NCBI GenBank assembly: GCA_965153355.1
Contig: OZ231127.1
Span: 2,914,001-2,978,000, forward strand
Length of the DNA: 64,000 bases
Reading direction: 5' to 3'
Source of the DNA: Flaccisagitta enflata
Taxonomy: Eukaryota; Chaetognatha; Sagittoidea; Aphragmophora
In this document: piece after piece, positions 8,861-21,515 of the stretch
How the letters are laid out: the number at the start of each line of letters is the position of its first letter
Position numbering within the stretch: the stretch's first letter is position 1
Program-made: the position numbers and the translations under genes
Notes under the pieces: generated by a model
What the model saw: only the letters and a program-made list of their open reading frames with translations
What the model was told of the DNA's origin: nothing
The model's database searches: none

Positions 8861-11175
8861 GATGTCCCGTCAGCAGCGTCTCGAGGCGGAAGCCGACGTG
8901 TCGACGTCGTACGGATCCCTGGATCTCCATCGACTCTTCAACGACGGCTCGACTCAGAAAGTCTGCATCCGCGGCTAGGATCGTTGGGGCGGAGGAGGGA
9001 GGGCTGTCGCGTTGGCAGCCTTCGTGGCGACTTCGTTCCGTCGTAGACGCAAAAATGGCGAATAAAAAGCGTCAACAAGATGATGCGTTGGTAAATCGTC
9101 AACAGCCATCCAGCGCCGTTGATCCCGCGTCGCTTCCTCCATTGGTGGTCATCAGAGATGGAGGTTCGAGGCGGATCTCGATCAATCGGCCGCCGACGGA
9201 CTTATCCATCACTTCCGCGGCGGCGTCATCATCATCGGATTTGCCCCCATCGCCTCGCCACTTCTGCCTTGATTTCGGTGCATGGCGTCTCGTGATCAAG
9301 CGTCTGCAGCTGCATGTCAACGCAGCGGGGGCGAAGAGAGAGAGAGATCGGTCAATGATGGAGCAGGAGTGGAGGAGGAGGGGATGGAAACAGAGGAGGA
9401 GGTGTTGGTGAATGGGGAGGTGGTGGAGAAAGACATTGACCCGGAAGTGGACACTGCGACGCCGGAAGAGAAGCACCAACGGATGCAGGCGCGTTGGTGG
9501 TATCGTATCATCAGTCCGGACGTCGGAGTATCTCTCCTCTTCAAAGAGTTTGAAAAACTTTCAGTGTGCTGCAACAAACAAACTCTCATGCGCTCATCGG
9601 CTAATCAAGCAGAGCTTGGCTCGCGGGAGACTCTGGAGCGCAAATCCCAAAGCAATAAAAAGAAGGAGGGGAGCATGATAAGGAGGTTCGTCGCATGGTC
9701 CAGGCGTAAGGAAGATGCGGCTCCGAAGCCTCTGATGCAACTGCAACTCCACCTGCAGCAACTTCCGTCGGCGCTTCCGCAACTCCACCAGCGGTATTTG
9801 TGCTCGACGCAGCCGCAGCTACATCAGCGGCAATTCACTCCACAGCATCAGGAAGTCGTCAATCGCGCCCTGGATTGGTTCATCCCAAATCAGCAGCAAC
9901 AGGGTCCTCGTGACGTCACTCCTCACAACAGTCGAAGAAGTCACGTCGGGGAAAGACTCCACAAACGCGCAATGTGCCGAGTCAACAAAAAGGGCCAGAT
10001 TCCAAAAGCAAAGGCCCCCTTCAAGCGCCTCCAGGCGCGCCCCCTGCAGCAGTAACGCCCAAAGGCCAAGGAGAAGCTTCAAGTGGTTCGTCGACGCCCC
10101 GGCAACGTTGGCAGCAGCCCAGAAGCTGAATCAGGTGCCTGGGCAGCCAACAAGGGGAAGAAGACCAGGAGCTGGGAAGAACGCAAAGCAGCAACCAGGA
10201 GGTTCTACTTGCGGTGCTTCGGCGTCACTATTCGCCTCAGGAATCTCTGGTCAGCAGGCAGGACGTCTTCCTTTCACTCGCAGCCATCAAAGCAGCGGTA
10301 GGAAGCGAACTAGTTGGCGGTGCTTCAGCATCTGTTAAAGCTGGTGTAACGCCTCGTCAGCAAACCGAGTCTGCCCAAGGTCTGCAGCAAGTGCAGAACC
10401 CGCCTCCCCGTCGGATCCAGCCTTTGATCCTGCGCATGGACACCACATCGCCGAGTCATTGCTACGAGAGGCCTCTTCACTGACCTCAAACGCTCCATTG
10501 GGTGTGGTGAAGAATTTAGCATCAAGGCTTCAAAAAGAGACTTCTTGGCATTAAGCCTCCTCCGCGTCAACGAGTTGAAGCGGCTCGTCAAGTCTTAGGC
10601 GAGAGGATTGGAAACAACATCCAAAAGGAGAGAGACGATGCTCGTCAAGCAGCAATGGCTGCGGACAATGAGGTGGTCAAAGGCAATAAGCGGGTCGTGG
10701 AACTGGAGAAGCAGCTTGAAAAGGAGAAGCAGGCCTGTGCGATGAAGGCTAAGAAAAAGAGGAAGCCGTGGAGCGCGCAAAGGCGGCTATGGACGTCGAC
10801 TTCACAGCTGCGTCCGATGTGCGTCCTAAATTTCGACTGGCGCCGAGGTGCGATGCAACATCTCCACCTCCAGCGTCTTCTCCTGCAGAAAAAGTCGGTC
10901 AGCAGATCCTGTCGCAAAAAGACGCTCCCAAGCCTGGAAATAAGAAAAATCGGGCAGGTCTTGGAAAAATCAGACCGCCAATGCTTCTGATTGGCTGCCA
11001 CGCCCAGTTGCTGTTCAATTTAACTGCAAATTTGCAACATGGCGTGGAGGCGCCGCCATTCGCTGAGGATCGTATTCCACCATCACATCCTCATCCCATC
11101 GATGGACAGGCCCGCCAAGTCGGGGGCTACCCGGGCGTAGGGCAGCGTCGCGGGGCCTGGCCAACGCCCGCGTAA
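8861..11175 (+). pseudogene. GC-rich decayed coding region, possibly retroelement gag-like
   Basis: This 2.3-kb block is GC-rich, unlike the surrounding DNA, and has long but repeatedly broken frames. They include an ATG-initiated start (MSRQQRLEAEADVSTSYGSL at 8861), Ala/Pro/Ser/Gln-rich stretches (9700-10450), a probable coiled coil (VVELEKQLEKEKQACAMKAK, about 10695) and a continuation in another frame (VERAKAAMDVDFTAAS). Shared composition across frames implies one ancestral protein with several frameshifts and stops. Position next to a BEL/Pao pol remnant and ahead of a candidate LTR suggests a gag or accessory ORF of an LTR element. I see no zinc knuckle, so this is inference. A decayed host gene is the alternative. 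Confidence 0.45.
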
Positions 11176-12010
11176 GTATCATGGTTTAGAAGGGTTGAAG
11201 TTGAGTTTTTGTTGTAAATTTGAATCTGTGTACGATAAGAACTTTTCTAATCAATCTGCCCCCATTTTTCTCTTTCCTTTTCGCCGGGAGGATACATTCT
11301 CAGACAGCTGCACTACCTGCGCCTTTACGTCGCGATGCGCCCGTTGGCGACATCATTCACATGCGCCTTTAAGCCCCGCGAGTTGACGAGGTGTTGGAGC
11401 TGGAATGACGCTCGTCTCTGTAATGGAGAAGGCGCAGGTGATGTGGTCGTTTCATGATGCTTACTAATTTCTTTTTACCTTACAGATTCGTTTTTATAGA
11501 TAGTTAGTAACTTATTTATTTTGTCTTGTTTTGTTTGGTTCCTTGGAACATGTACATTTTGTTGTGTTTGTTTTAGACATGGTCTTTTTAGTCATTATCT
11601 GAATACTTCGTATGACATGTTACAATGGTATGCCCCTACTCATTGTTTTCCCTCCCAAGTCAAATCTCCAGGCTTGGGTGTAAAACCACGTTCCCCTTTC
11701 CCCCCTTTCCCCGTAACTTTATAGAACGGGTGCCTCAGCCTCCTCGTCGCCGCCTCGTCTCCATCCGCGTCATCGTGATCGTTGAAAATTTGCTGGTAGT
11801 GGATCTTTTCCGGGAGGGAATCATCATTCGTGCAGTCGTCGATCTGTTGATAGTTAGGGTGGGGATGTAAGGCTGGTGTGGACGGGGGAGGCGAGGCTGT
11901 GTCTATGTAAATTTTTTAAGGAAGGTAGTATCGGTTTTAGTAGGGTTTCCCCGACTGGAAACTAGATGTCGGATTTTTGAAATTCGTGAAATTCCAAAAA
12001 TGGGGCAGAA
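11176..12010 (+). other. Retroelement tail or spacer ending in a purine tract
   Basis: Mixed sequence with scattered GC-rich coding-like patches (11290-11450, 11730-11880) and a strong but isolated 5' splice site motif GTAAGTAT at 11173. It ends in CCAAAAATGGGGCAGAA, which looks like a polypurine tract directly before a TGTTAG LTR start. Confidence 0.4.
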
Positions 12011-13186
12011 TGTTAGAAATGTATGTCGGTCCGTTTCTTAGGTGTGTGTGCCTTCTGTCTCTTTTGCGTGCTTTTGGCTTTTTCTCTTTCTCTACTATTC
12101 AATGCCCAGCGTCTTTTGTTTCTTGCCATTTTTTATATTGAACGCTAGATGGGTAACCATATGGTTGCGCCTTGATTTTGTGCCATTTGTTTTTACTACG
12201 TAGGCAAATATACGTAACTCGTCTTTCGTATCATCCAATTTTTTGGATTGATTGATTTTATTTATTTACGGCATTGCTTCTTAAAGTGATTGATTGATTT
12301 TTCGTGATCGATTGAATGCGCCCTTGGAGTTCACTAATTTCAATAATCTCTCATCTTTTTATTGCAGATAAACTGAACGGACAATTAACGTTAGTTTGAC
12401 TTCGACAGACTGTGGGTTGAAACCAACGAAAGTGGGCCTAAAAGTAAGTTTTATAGACGCGTCTTTGCTTTTATTAATGTTGTTTTTTATTTTGTTTTCC
12501 GGTCTGTTATTTTTGTCTTTTGCATTTTGCATTTTTATCGCCGGATTTTAGTATGGTTTTTATCGCTTGCCCGATCAGCTTACTATGGGGATGATATGGA
12601 TGAATTTAATGGGATGGGCCGGGGCAGGGGCAGGTATTATCAGGTGGCATGGGCTCTGAAGAAGATGAACATGTTGTCATGTGCTGTTTCTGTCCTTTAT
12701 TGTGTCCTATCTCGATTTCATGTTATCTTTTGCGTTTGCTGATCACAATTAACGCCCACTTTCCCTTTCATTTTTCCCCCTCTCTTCAGTTGTTGAAATT
12801 TTTATGGAATAAACGAGACGATCGCCTTCCTATTTTCCAATCGGCCAACTTTCTTTCACCACAAGTCGTCAGTCAGATAGACGCTCATAGACAGTGCCAG
12901 TTGAAACTCGTGGGCGTAAATTATAGACACCGTAATCTATTTCGTAAAGAGAGATACTTTATTACATCATATCAACGAACTGACTGACTAGCCAACCGCT
13001 GTAAGACTGCCCAACTCACCGCGAGATATCGGCAGTAGCATGACGGGTCCTCTTGTTAAGCATTCTAAGAAATAACATGAAAAACTATCTACAAAATGCT
13101 ACGTTTTGCGCGTGCTTGCAGGCGACGCTAAAGACTAAATATAAGCAATGTTTGCATGAAGGCGTAGAGCGGAGATCTTCCTAACA
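12011..13186 (+). mobile_element. Candidate LTR (TGTTAG...CTAACA)
   Basis: The interval starts TGTTAGAAATG just after a purine-rich tract and ends ATCTTCCTAACA, giving a 6-bp inverted TGTTAG/CTAACA end pair as in LTRs. AATAAA at 12808 could serve as its polyadenylation signal. Its length of 1176 bases is acceptable for a BEL/Pao LTR. No second copy lies in the window, so this rests on the ends and the context alone. Confidence 0.4.
12579..12643 (+). CDS. Candidate 5' exon of the membrane-protein gene (weak)
   Basis: After TTGCCCGATCAG the sequence reads, from ATG at 12596, MDEFNGMGRGRGRYYQ and then CAG|GTGGCA. This ends in phase 0, as needed to join the exon at 19322. The donor is weak and the interval lies inside a candidate LTR, so one of the two readings is wrong. 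Upstream, a possible non-coding exon (12368-12443, TTGCAG to GTAAGT) could be its 5' UTR. Confidence 0.2.
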
Positions 13187-13189
13187 ATG

Positions 13190-13531
13190 ATTAAATAAAT
13201 GAAATTTCACTTATTAGTATTATACTATTTCTCACATTCAAAAACAAAAAACAATGATAAATCAATAAAAGACTTGAAGTTATTTTTTTCAAAAAAGAGA
13301 AATAAAAGTGGAAAATAAAGCAAGATGAAAATAAAAAAAAACAAAATAAAAAAAAGTCTAAATTTGATGTGTTTTTATAATCTAAAAAAAATTTGATTCA
13401 ATCAAAAAATTGAAGAAACTTCAAACTTCGGTTTCGGACTTCGGCAAACTTCAGATTCAGTTTCGGAAACAAAGTCACTGTAATCTTCGGCTTCGGTTCG
13501 ACTTCGGTCTACCTACCTTCGGTCTAACACT
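13190..13531. other. AT-rich spacer, TTCGG repeats at the end
   Basis: A/T-homopolymer-rich DNA with no gene. Bases 13420-13525 hold imperfect TTCGG/ACTTCGG repeats. Confidence 0.6.
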
Positions 13532-13833
13532 AAGCGGTACCCATGCCCTGCCGGAGTAGGTTGTGCTTAAAGTTGACGGAAAAGTAGGGCAGTGGCCCCG
13601 AAGGGTCCATTTAGCTGATTTCTCCCTCATCCTTAGGTAGTAACTTCACTAAGAACATATTATGTTTATCCTTAAATGCTATCCTGTCAGATCCCAGTGT
13701 CGAGGCCCAAATTGAGCCTTGACACTGGGATTTGAGGGGGGGACGGGGGAGAAGAAGGAGAAGGAGGAGGAGAAAATCCCCCATGTGTGTTAAAGCATAG
13801 GTCATCAACCCGTTCGGGGCCGCTGCCCAAAAA
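13532..13833 (+). mobile_element. Foldback-type repeat, copy F3 (short)
   Basis: Starts AGCGGTACCCATGCCCTG and ends TTCGGGGCCGCTGCCCAAAA. The core inverted repeat around AATTGAGCCTTGACACTGGG is the shortest of the family. Confidence 0.75.
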
Positions 13834-14705
13834 CTATGAATGCACTCTGTCACCAACACCAGAACCAAGTGCGGACCAACAGATGGAAGATACAACCAAA
13901 CAACACCAAATGAACAGACTGAATGACCAACAGAGAGACAAATGTACAGAATCACATGCACAGGACTGAAAATTGATCTGTTTTTGATGCATCATCGTAT
14001 CTGATAAAGAGCATCTGTCCGTCGGTCCATTGCTTGGTCCATCTGTTGGTTAGTCCGTCCTTCGGTCCATCAGTCGGCCCATTACGCCTCTTCAGACATC
14101 ACCCCGATGATGTGTTGACTGTTGAGTTGCCAGATTGGATTGCTTTTTAATTTCCTCTTAGAAAAGAAGTTTAATTTCATTTTCTTTCTTCAAAAAAAAA
14201 ACTCAATTTTCTCCGCGACTGCTTTATCAATTGAAACAAAATTTTTCACAGACAAACTACTAAAAAAATGCCGTCGAATGAGACCAACCGCAAAATTACG
14301 ACTCAATTAGAAACGGATTTTTGATTTTCTAAAGATTAAACTATTTCGATGTCATTTGCATCCCCCTCATCAAAGTGTGTTTAACGAAAAGTTTGCTTTA
14401 AAAAATAACTTATGGGAGAGTGATTTGTGTTCCCAAAGTGGCATATTTCACTGCTCCACAACTCGCCTCTCTGGACACTCAATTCTGATTAATATGGAGT
14501 ATGAGGACCGTCGTGCTATGCAATCGGTGCAATATCTGCATCTTTTTAAGTCAAGACATGACTAGATTGAACAACTACGAAATTAGCAGAAAGGCAAATC
14601 AGATGACAGACTGACAGACATCGTCTCTTTTACATATCTAGTTTCCCAGATAAAATCACGTTTGGTTTTGATATGTTATTTTCTCCCAATTGGATAGTGA
14701 AACCA
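13834..14705. other. No recognisable feature
   Basis: Mostly unique-looking sequence with short GTCC/GTCG runs at 14015-14085 that may be a HINE fragment lacking both ends. No exons or RNA genes were recognised. Confidence 0.5.
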
Positions 14706-14706
14706 G

Positions 14707-14866
14707 TTTTTAGTCGCGGACACGCAACTCTACACCTAGCCGTGTCGGCTGGTTGGTCCATCCGTCCGTCTGTCCGTCCGTCACATTTCCGAATTGCGAG
14801 CTGTTTTTGCATTACTGCCCCTGCCCAACCGTCCGCGACTGTCTTGTCGTGTATCCGGCCGTGTTG
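14707..14866 (+). mobile_element. HINE-like element, complete
   Basis: Left arm AGTCGCGGAC (14712-14721) pairs perfectly with right arm GTCCGCGACT (14831-14840). Core GTCCGTCC; terminal CGTGTATCCGGCCGTGTT. Confidence 0.85.
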
Positions 14867-14889
14867 GAAAAAAGTCACTAGCTTTAATT

Positions 14890-15345
14890 ACTTCTAAGTA
14901 ATTAGAATCAATACCTTTAGCTACTTCGCGTATAGAGCAGGGTGTTAGGCCTAGTTTCTGCGGAAAGTAATTAGGCTTAATGACCACCACCTTTGGATGC
15001 TTAATATGACCCTGTAGGGGATGAGTCCGAGTTGAAATGAATTCACCCATGAGCAGCCCTTGATAAGATTTACTTTGAGTATAATTTTGGTAAAACTACC
15101 GGACCCTCATCTGCAACATTTTTCCTCACCTTTTTCTGTCTGGGTCGACATGCCATGCCATATACGGTCAGACATGTCCAAAATGGTATCAAAATGAAGC
15201 TTTTGATATGGACTTTCTATCAAACAATCACTTATAATGTTTGACTAAAGTTAACATGGCAAACGCACGGCTAGAAGAAAGCACAAAAATGCAGGTAATT
15301 AGATCTACTACCTTTGTTACTCCCCAGCTGTCTGAGTTCGGATGA
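14890..15345 (-). repeat. Dispersed repeat R, copy 2 (inverted)
   Basis: Decayed reverse-complement relative of 4880-5330. CTACCTTTGTTACTCCCCAG at 15309-15328 marks its right edge. Confidence 0.7.
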
Positions 15346-15905
15346 ACCTTCGAGAAATCGCGGGCCGTTTGTGACCTAACTGATCTCTCGACCTCAGCCC
15401 AACAATTTTGAGTTTCCCTGTCTTAAATTCGCCTTCGATAGCTATCACTTTCGCGCCTTTTACTGAGCTCTCTTTAAAAATGTTATGTCGTTATGTCGTT
15501 ACAAGTCATTCCTGGCCTATTAAAGAGGCACCATCCGCCCGTCGGTCGGTTACGCATTTGCTAGCGCGATCGTGCGAGTCGGCATTTTATATCTACAAGT
15601 ATTTTGAATTTCGATGAAAAAAGAACGGTAGATTTTGTTTACGTATGGAACGATTTGATTAAAAAGGGCGGCAATACTCGATAGGGTGACAAAGGTTGTT
15701 CAAGTACATTTGGACAAGAGCAGTGATGCTAAAACAAATCCGTAAATGCAAAAAAAGAAAAAAAACGAACAAAAACAGACAAAAAAAGAACGAAACAAAA
15801 TAAAACTGTGACCGAGAGACCATTTGATGAACTGACTGACTGATAAAGCGTGGTCGCGTGGTCGCGTGGTTGTGACTAGTAAATTGATAGGCATTCGGCA
15901 TCTGG

Positions 15906-16148
15906 TTTTTAGTCGCGTGCTACGCGACTCTATAAGCCACTTTTCGGCCGGTCGGTCGGTCGGTCGGTCGGTCCGTCGATTGGTCACAAAACTGTTTTAA
16001 AGGCTTTTTATGTCTGAATGGTAGAAAAGAAACTTTGAGGAGTAAATAGCCATTTTAAATGTCTTTTTGAAAAAAATTGTTTGTCTGTCTGTCTGCTGAC
16101 TTTTTTGAAAGTGCCGACGCACACGACTTAGGTCTAATGACCTTGTTT
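15906..16148 (+). mobile_element. HINE-like element with AGGTC/GACCT terminal hairpin
   Basis: Left arm AGTCGCGTGC, hairpin partner ACGCGACT, and a GTCGGTCGG core. The right arm GCACACGACT (16119-16128) leads into the stem AGGTC-TAAT-GACCT and TTGTTTT. This terminal stem differs from the common GGCCG/CGGCC one but sits at the same place. Same subfamily as 54770-55061. Confidence 0.82.
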
Positions 16149-16190
16149 TGGCTAATAATTCAGAAGGAATACCGGGACTCGATAAATCAC

Positions 16191-16691
<501 letters not shown>

Positions 16692-16750
16692 TTTTGCATT
16701 CACACGACCAGAAACAATCAAACACCAATTGAGGTTACCGCCCGAAATTG

Positions 16751-17300
<550 letters not shown>

Positions 17301-17633
17301 ACTCACTCTGGCGCAGAAATCAAATCACGATGAATAGTGGTGTAATTGAATAGAGAATAAACTACACAGACGCAGTTGCGTTTACACACAGACCAGGTTC
17401 AAGACTTTTTCTTTACTCGACTTCCACACTTGTTTTTCTTTTTGGACGAGTACACTTTTTACGCGCACCGAATCACGACTGTAAGAGCTCATGTCCAGCT
17501 GTTTTTCCGTCTGTCCGTCCGTCCACCTTTCTATAAGATAAGCTTTCGTCCGTCCTTCTGTCCAATGTCCATTCGGCTGTCTGTAAGTCAAGCTTTCGTT
17601 TGACGATTGACTCATGTTTTGTCTCACTTGCCC

Positions 17634-17980
17634 TTTTTAGCCGCGTGCAGCCGTGCACGCGACTCTACAACCCGCTTTGTCCGTCCGTTCGTCCGTCTGC
17701 CCGTCTGTCTGTCCATCGGTCCGTCGGTCTGTTTGTCACATTTTACTTTTTTTATTACTTTAAGTCATTTCTAGTCATTTTAGGTCATTTTATGTCATTC
17801 TTAGTCATTCTGAGGCATTTTTAATCATTCTGAGTAAGTCATTTTAAGTCGTATTAAGTCATATAGAGTCAATTAAGTCGATTAAGACATTTTAGTGATT
17901 TATGTCATTTAGGGTCAGTTAACGTCATCTTAATTCATTTACGTCCCGCACACGACATGTATGTGTTGGCTTTTTTTTTC
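17634..17980 (+). mobile_element. HINE-like element with expanded GTCATTTT core
   Basis: Left palindrome AGCCGCGTGC...GCACGCGACT, GTCC/GTCT repeats, then about 150 bases of (A)AGTCATTTT repeats, and the right end CCCGCACACGACATG with ATGTGTTGGC. Same body type as the giant copy at 33921-35771. Confidence 0.75.
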
Positions 17981-18161
17981 TTTTTTTTTTAGTCTATTTA
18001 TATCGTACTTATCTTCACCCTACTTGGGCGTCATCCATAAACCTAACCAAATCACCATCAATTGACCTGCTAGCGATGTCCGCCTTTGGTCAACATGACT
18101 AAATTCTCATCTGAAAGAGAACACATCTTAATTCAGCCAATCCGTCGTTTTTCGACAATTC

Positions 18162-18581
18162 ATGAGGACGGTTGATATGGAGGACAAAGAGTATATAGTT
18201 GACATGGAGGACACGAAGGACAGAGAGGACAAAGAGGACACAGAGGACACAAAGGACGCAAAAGACACAGAGGACACAGAGGACTTGGTTGACATGGGAG
18301 AGCTTAGAACAAACCTGTTTAAACTCAAAAGACAAGTTGCCACCATCGCCCAAATCGTGGCAAGGATCGACGAGCAAATGAAATTACCACTTCGCACCTC
18401 TGAAAAAATTCATTTGCCAGACATGTCAGTCTCCGCCACTCAGCGAGTTCAAATGCCAGTTTCCCCCTCTGAGCGCAAGCGCACTGGCGGGATAAGACAA
18501 AGGATGAAAACGCAGACATTCATTGTTGTTCAGGTACAAAGAAAACGTCGGTTAAAAACACTTGCCAAATCTTTTAAGTAG
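18162..18581 (+). CDS. Hypothetical 139-residue ORF (uncertain)
   Basis: An uninterrupted ATG-to-stop frame. Residues 1-45 are an acidic 9-bp minisatellite (EDTEDTKDAKDTEDTED). After that comes a non-repetitive stretch with helix-like heptads (ELRTNLFKLKRQVATIAQIV), then a Ser/Pro/Arg/Lys-rich tail. I do not recognise it. It lies 0.75 kb upstream of the first accepted exon of the membrane-protein gene but has no splice site that would fuse it there in phase. It could be a chance frame over the minisatellite, a retroposed fragment or a small gene. Confidence 0.25.
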   Translation: MRTVDMEDKEYIVDMEDTKDREDKEDTEDTKDAKDTEDTEDLVDMGELRTNLFKLKRQVATIAQIVARIDEQMKLPLRTSEKIHLPDMSVSATQRVQMPVSPSERKRTGGIRQRMKTQTFIVVQVQRKRRLKTLAKSFK

Positions 18582-18755
18582 TAACAAAGTGCGGCTAAAT
18601 GGACGTAAATTGTTAGCAATCAACAGGAAAAGGCTCGGTTCTTGTCAACTGTGGTCTAAAGGCTGTAAAGCGACAATTTTATATCGTGATACAAATAAAA
18701 AATGAAAAAGATTTATAAAAATGAGAATCGCTAAACCAAACAAACGCAACAAGCG

Positions 18756-18899
18756 TAACAAGCGTAACAAGCGTAACAAGCGTAACAAGCGTAACAAGCG
18801 TAACAAGCGTAACAAGCGTAACAAGTGTAACAAGTGTAACAAGTGTAACAAGCGTAACAAGTGTAACAAGTGTAACACTTGTAACAAGTGTAACAAATG
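18756..18899. repeat. AACAAGCGT 9-bp minisatellite
   Basis: About 16 units of AACAAGCGT, changing to AACAAGTGT in the second half. Confidence 0.95.
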
Positions 18900-19027
18900 T
18901 CGCCGCGAACGAACGCCATCGCGACTGCATTTGTAGTAATCTCAATGAGTCAATGACGCTGACGCGGCAAAGCTAAAAACCAAGTCGATTGTCCTAGATT
19001 TTAACGACAGACGATCGTGCTATAAAT

Positions 19028-19290
19028 CTTTTCTCCCCTCCCCCTTCCACACCCCCCCTCCATCCCACTTTCCCTCTTTTCCCCTTTCTTGACCCTCCCC
19101 TCCACCCTCTTCACCCTATGCTCTCCCTCTCTCCTTCCCCCACCTCTCCGTCTCGACCCTTTCCAACATCCCCCACCCACCACCACCCACCACCCACCAC
19201 CACCCCCTCTCCCCAACTCTCCGTCTTGACCCCACCATCCCCCACCCACCGCCACCTCCTCCCCCTATCCCCGTCTTGATCCTCCGTCTT
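19028..19290 (+). repeat. C-rich pyrimidine tract upstream of an exon
   Basis: CCCTCCCC/CCACC-rich, almost purine-free on this strand, ending 30 bases before the 3' splice site at 19321. It could act as an extended polypyrimidine tract. Confidence 0.8.
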
Positions 19291-19321
19291 TGTCTTCAAT
19301 TTGGTCTATGGAATTCCCCAG

Positions 19322-19419
19322 GTGTCCATGCATCAACGAATGGAACATGGATGGAGCACCTCCAGGAGTGACGAAGAAGGCTCAGAACTGGGAAAAGCAT
19401 CGGTCAACAGCAGTCAACA
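19322..19419 (+). CDS. Unknown membrane protein gene, exon 1 (first supported)
   Basis: Candidate exon between GAATTCCCCAG and CA|GTAAGC. In the frame that exits in phase 2, it codes VSMHQRMEHGW, then the acidic SDEEGSELGK and ASVNSSQ. The phase-2 exit fits the one-base entry of the exon at 23910. A start at ATG 19328 gives 443 residues for the whole chain; a weak upstream exon at 12579 would add 19. The donor is followed after six bases by a GA microsatellite. No known domain. Evidence is splice sites, an open frame and phase agreement only; I recognise no homologue. Confidence 0.45.
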
Positions 19420-19424
19420 GTAAG

Positions 19425-19580
<156 letters not shown>

Positions 19581-19716
19581 AGACAGACCGACAGCTAAAC
19601 AAGATGAAAAAGATGAAAAAAGAAAAGAAAGAGAGAAAGAAAGAAGGATAGAAAGAAAGAATTTGTCCATTTTGTCCAATGGGAACAAGCGGAATGGCGT
19701 AACATATAAACACCCA

Positions 19717-19719
<3 letters not shown>

Positions 19720-19786
<67 letters not shown>

Positions 19787-19787
19787 T
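19720..19787. repeat. TC microsatellite
   Basis: Pure TC, 68 bases. Confidence 0.97.
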
Positions 19788-19789
19788 CT

Positions 19790-20500
19790 TACATGATTGT
19801 CACGCATTTAGCTTCTGTTAGCTCAACCGTGAAATAGTGCATCGCAAAATGTAATTTGATTCACCCACGGTTTGGACATAATTGATCTTGTTTTATCCTG
19901 ATGTACACCAATTTCCAAGCGAGCATGTCATATAGCAGAAGCCAGATTTGCGGTCAATTTGCCGTGCATTGAAACAAAGGCCGCTACATGACTACCCCTG
20001 CCCCTACCCCTACCCCTGCCCCGCGAGGGTGGGCACTGTGCAGGAGTAGTGCATTACAATATCACATACATTAGGCATTTTGGTGGGTACATGTAACGCC
20101 AAAAAATGCCAAAAAACTTCTTGAGTTGATTAACCCGTCGAACCCACTAAGCAACTGACCATTGACCAAGCGAAGCAACAAGACATGGCTCAAATCTGAT
20201 AATAAGATACTGTCATAGTGACGGTACTATCAAAAACAAAGAATCTATATATCGATAAACTGGTTACGTTACTTCTGACATTTATCAGCCTAAAGAACAA
20301 GCCCGATGGGGCAACGAGGCGTCCTGACTGTGTCACTGTGTGGAGCTAAATTAGCGGCAATTGGGTGTAACACATAGGGAGACAGATGGATGAACAGACA
20401 AACAAGCTGCTTTGAATATCTGACATAACAGTCAAAGGAGTCTGTTAAAATTTGTGTATCGATCATTTGATAGTTCTTGCCATGGCCAATAACAGCTGAG
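19790..20500. other. Intronic DNA, no gene recognised
   Basis: Unique-looking, with one short CCCCTACCCCTGCC run near 20000. No exons, RNA genes or terminal repeats were found. Confidence 0.5.
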
Positions 20501-20618
20501 AAATGCGATTTTTCAGGAAAGACCGACGGACGGACAAACTGATAGACTGGTGGACCAATGGACAGAACGACGAAGCGACGGACGGATAGACCAATGGACG
20601 GACAGACCCTCTCATATA

Positions 20619-20840
20619 GTGACGCGGGGTCACAATATCATTGCGGACGGGTGGGCAGGGGCATCCAACCCCCATCCACACCCAAACCTACCCCAAACAC
20701 TCAAACATACACAAAAAGTATCAAAAACGCTTGTTTTCCCACGTTTCAACTCGATGACCCCGGACGGACGGACCAACGGACCAACGGACCAACGGACCAA
20801 CGGACCAACGAACGGACAAAGCCGTATCCGCAACTAAAAA
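20619..20840 (-). mobile_element. HINE-like element, GTGAC/GTCAC terminal type
   Basis: On the minus strand it ends GTCCGCAATGATATTGTGACCCC with GCGTCAC. The body has GGTTGGATGCCCCTG and GTCCGTTGGTCC repeats. The left arm AGTTGCGGAT is kept, but the adjacent hairpin partner has been deleted. Confidence 0.82.
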
Positions 20841-20930
20841 TGGGCCATCCAGGCCATCATGTTGAAGTTGAAAGATATCTAGATCCCAGATCATTTAGTC
20901 CACAATCAGGAATAGTTGCGAAAGCGTTAG

Positions 20931-21455
20931 ATGGTCAGCGGTACCCGTGCCCTGCTGAGTAGGTCGTGCTTGAAATTGAAAGGGGAGCAGGATCAATGAC
21001 CTATGCTTTCACACATATGGGGGATTTTTTCCCTCTTCTCCTCCTCCTTCTCCTCTGTCCCCCCCCCCCCTCGAGGCCCAAATTTCAGCCTTGAGGCCCA
21101 AATCCTAGTCTCAAGACCTAAATCCAAGCCTTGAGGCCTAAAACCTAGCCTCGAGGCCCAAATCCTAGCCTGGAGGCTGAGATTTGGGCCTCAAGGCTGG
21201 GATCTGGGCCTCTTGGCTGAGCTTTGGATCTCAAGACTGAGATTTTGACCTCAAGGCTGGGATTTGGGCCTCCAGGCTAGGATTTAGGCCTTGAGGCCAA
21301 GATTTGGGCCTCAAGGCTGAGATTTGGGCCTCGAGACTGGGACTTGGGCCTTGAGACTGGGATTTGGGCCTCGACGCTGGGATTTGAGGGGGGGACGAAG
21401 GAAAAGAAGGAGTAGGAGGAGAAGGAGAAAATCCCCCCTATGTGTGAAAGCATAG

Positions 21456-21460
<5 letters not shown>
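20931..21460 (+). mobile_element. Foldback-type repeat, copy F4
   Basis: Starts ATGGTCAGCGGTACCCGTG. The inverted outer arms are GACCTATGCTTTCACACATA (20998 on) and TATGTGTGAAAGCATAGGTC (21439 on). The core is a 20-bp minisatellite, CCTCAAGGCTGAGATTTGGG, in both orientations. The right terminus has been lost into an AG tract. Confidence 0.78.

Positions 21461-21512
<52 letters not shown>
21459..21512. repeat. AG microsatellite
   Basis: Pure AG run at the broken end of foldback copy F4. Confidence 0.96.

Positions 21513-21515
<3 letters not shown>

Noticed and set aside
12368-12443. Possible non-coding first exon (TTGCAG to GTAAGT)
   Set aside because: Every frame has a stop and it lies within the candidate LTR; kept only as a remark under the weak exon at 12579.
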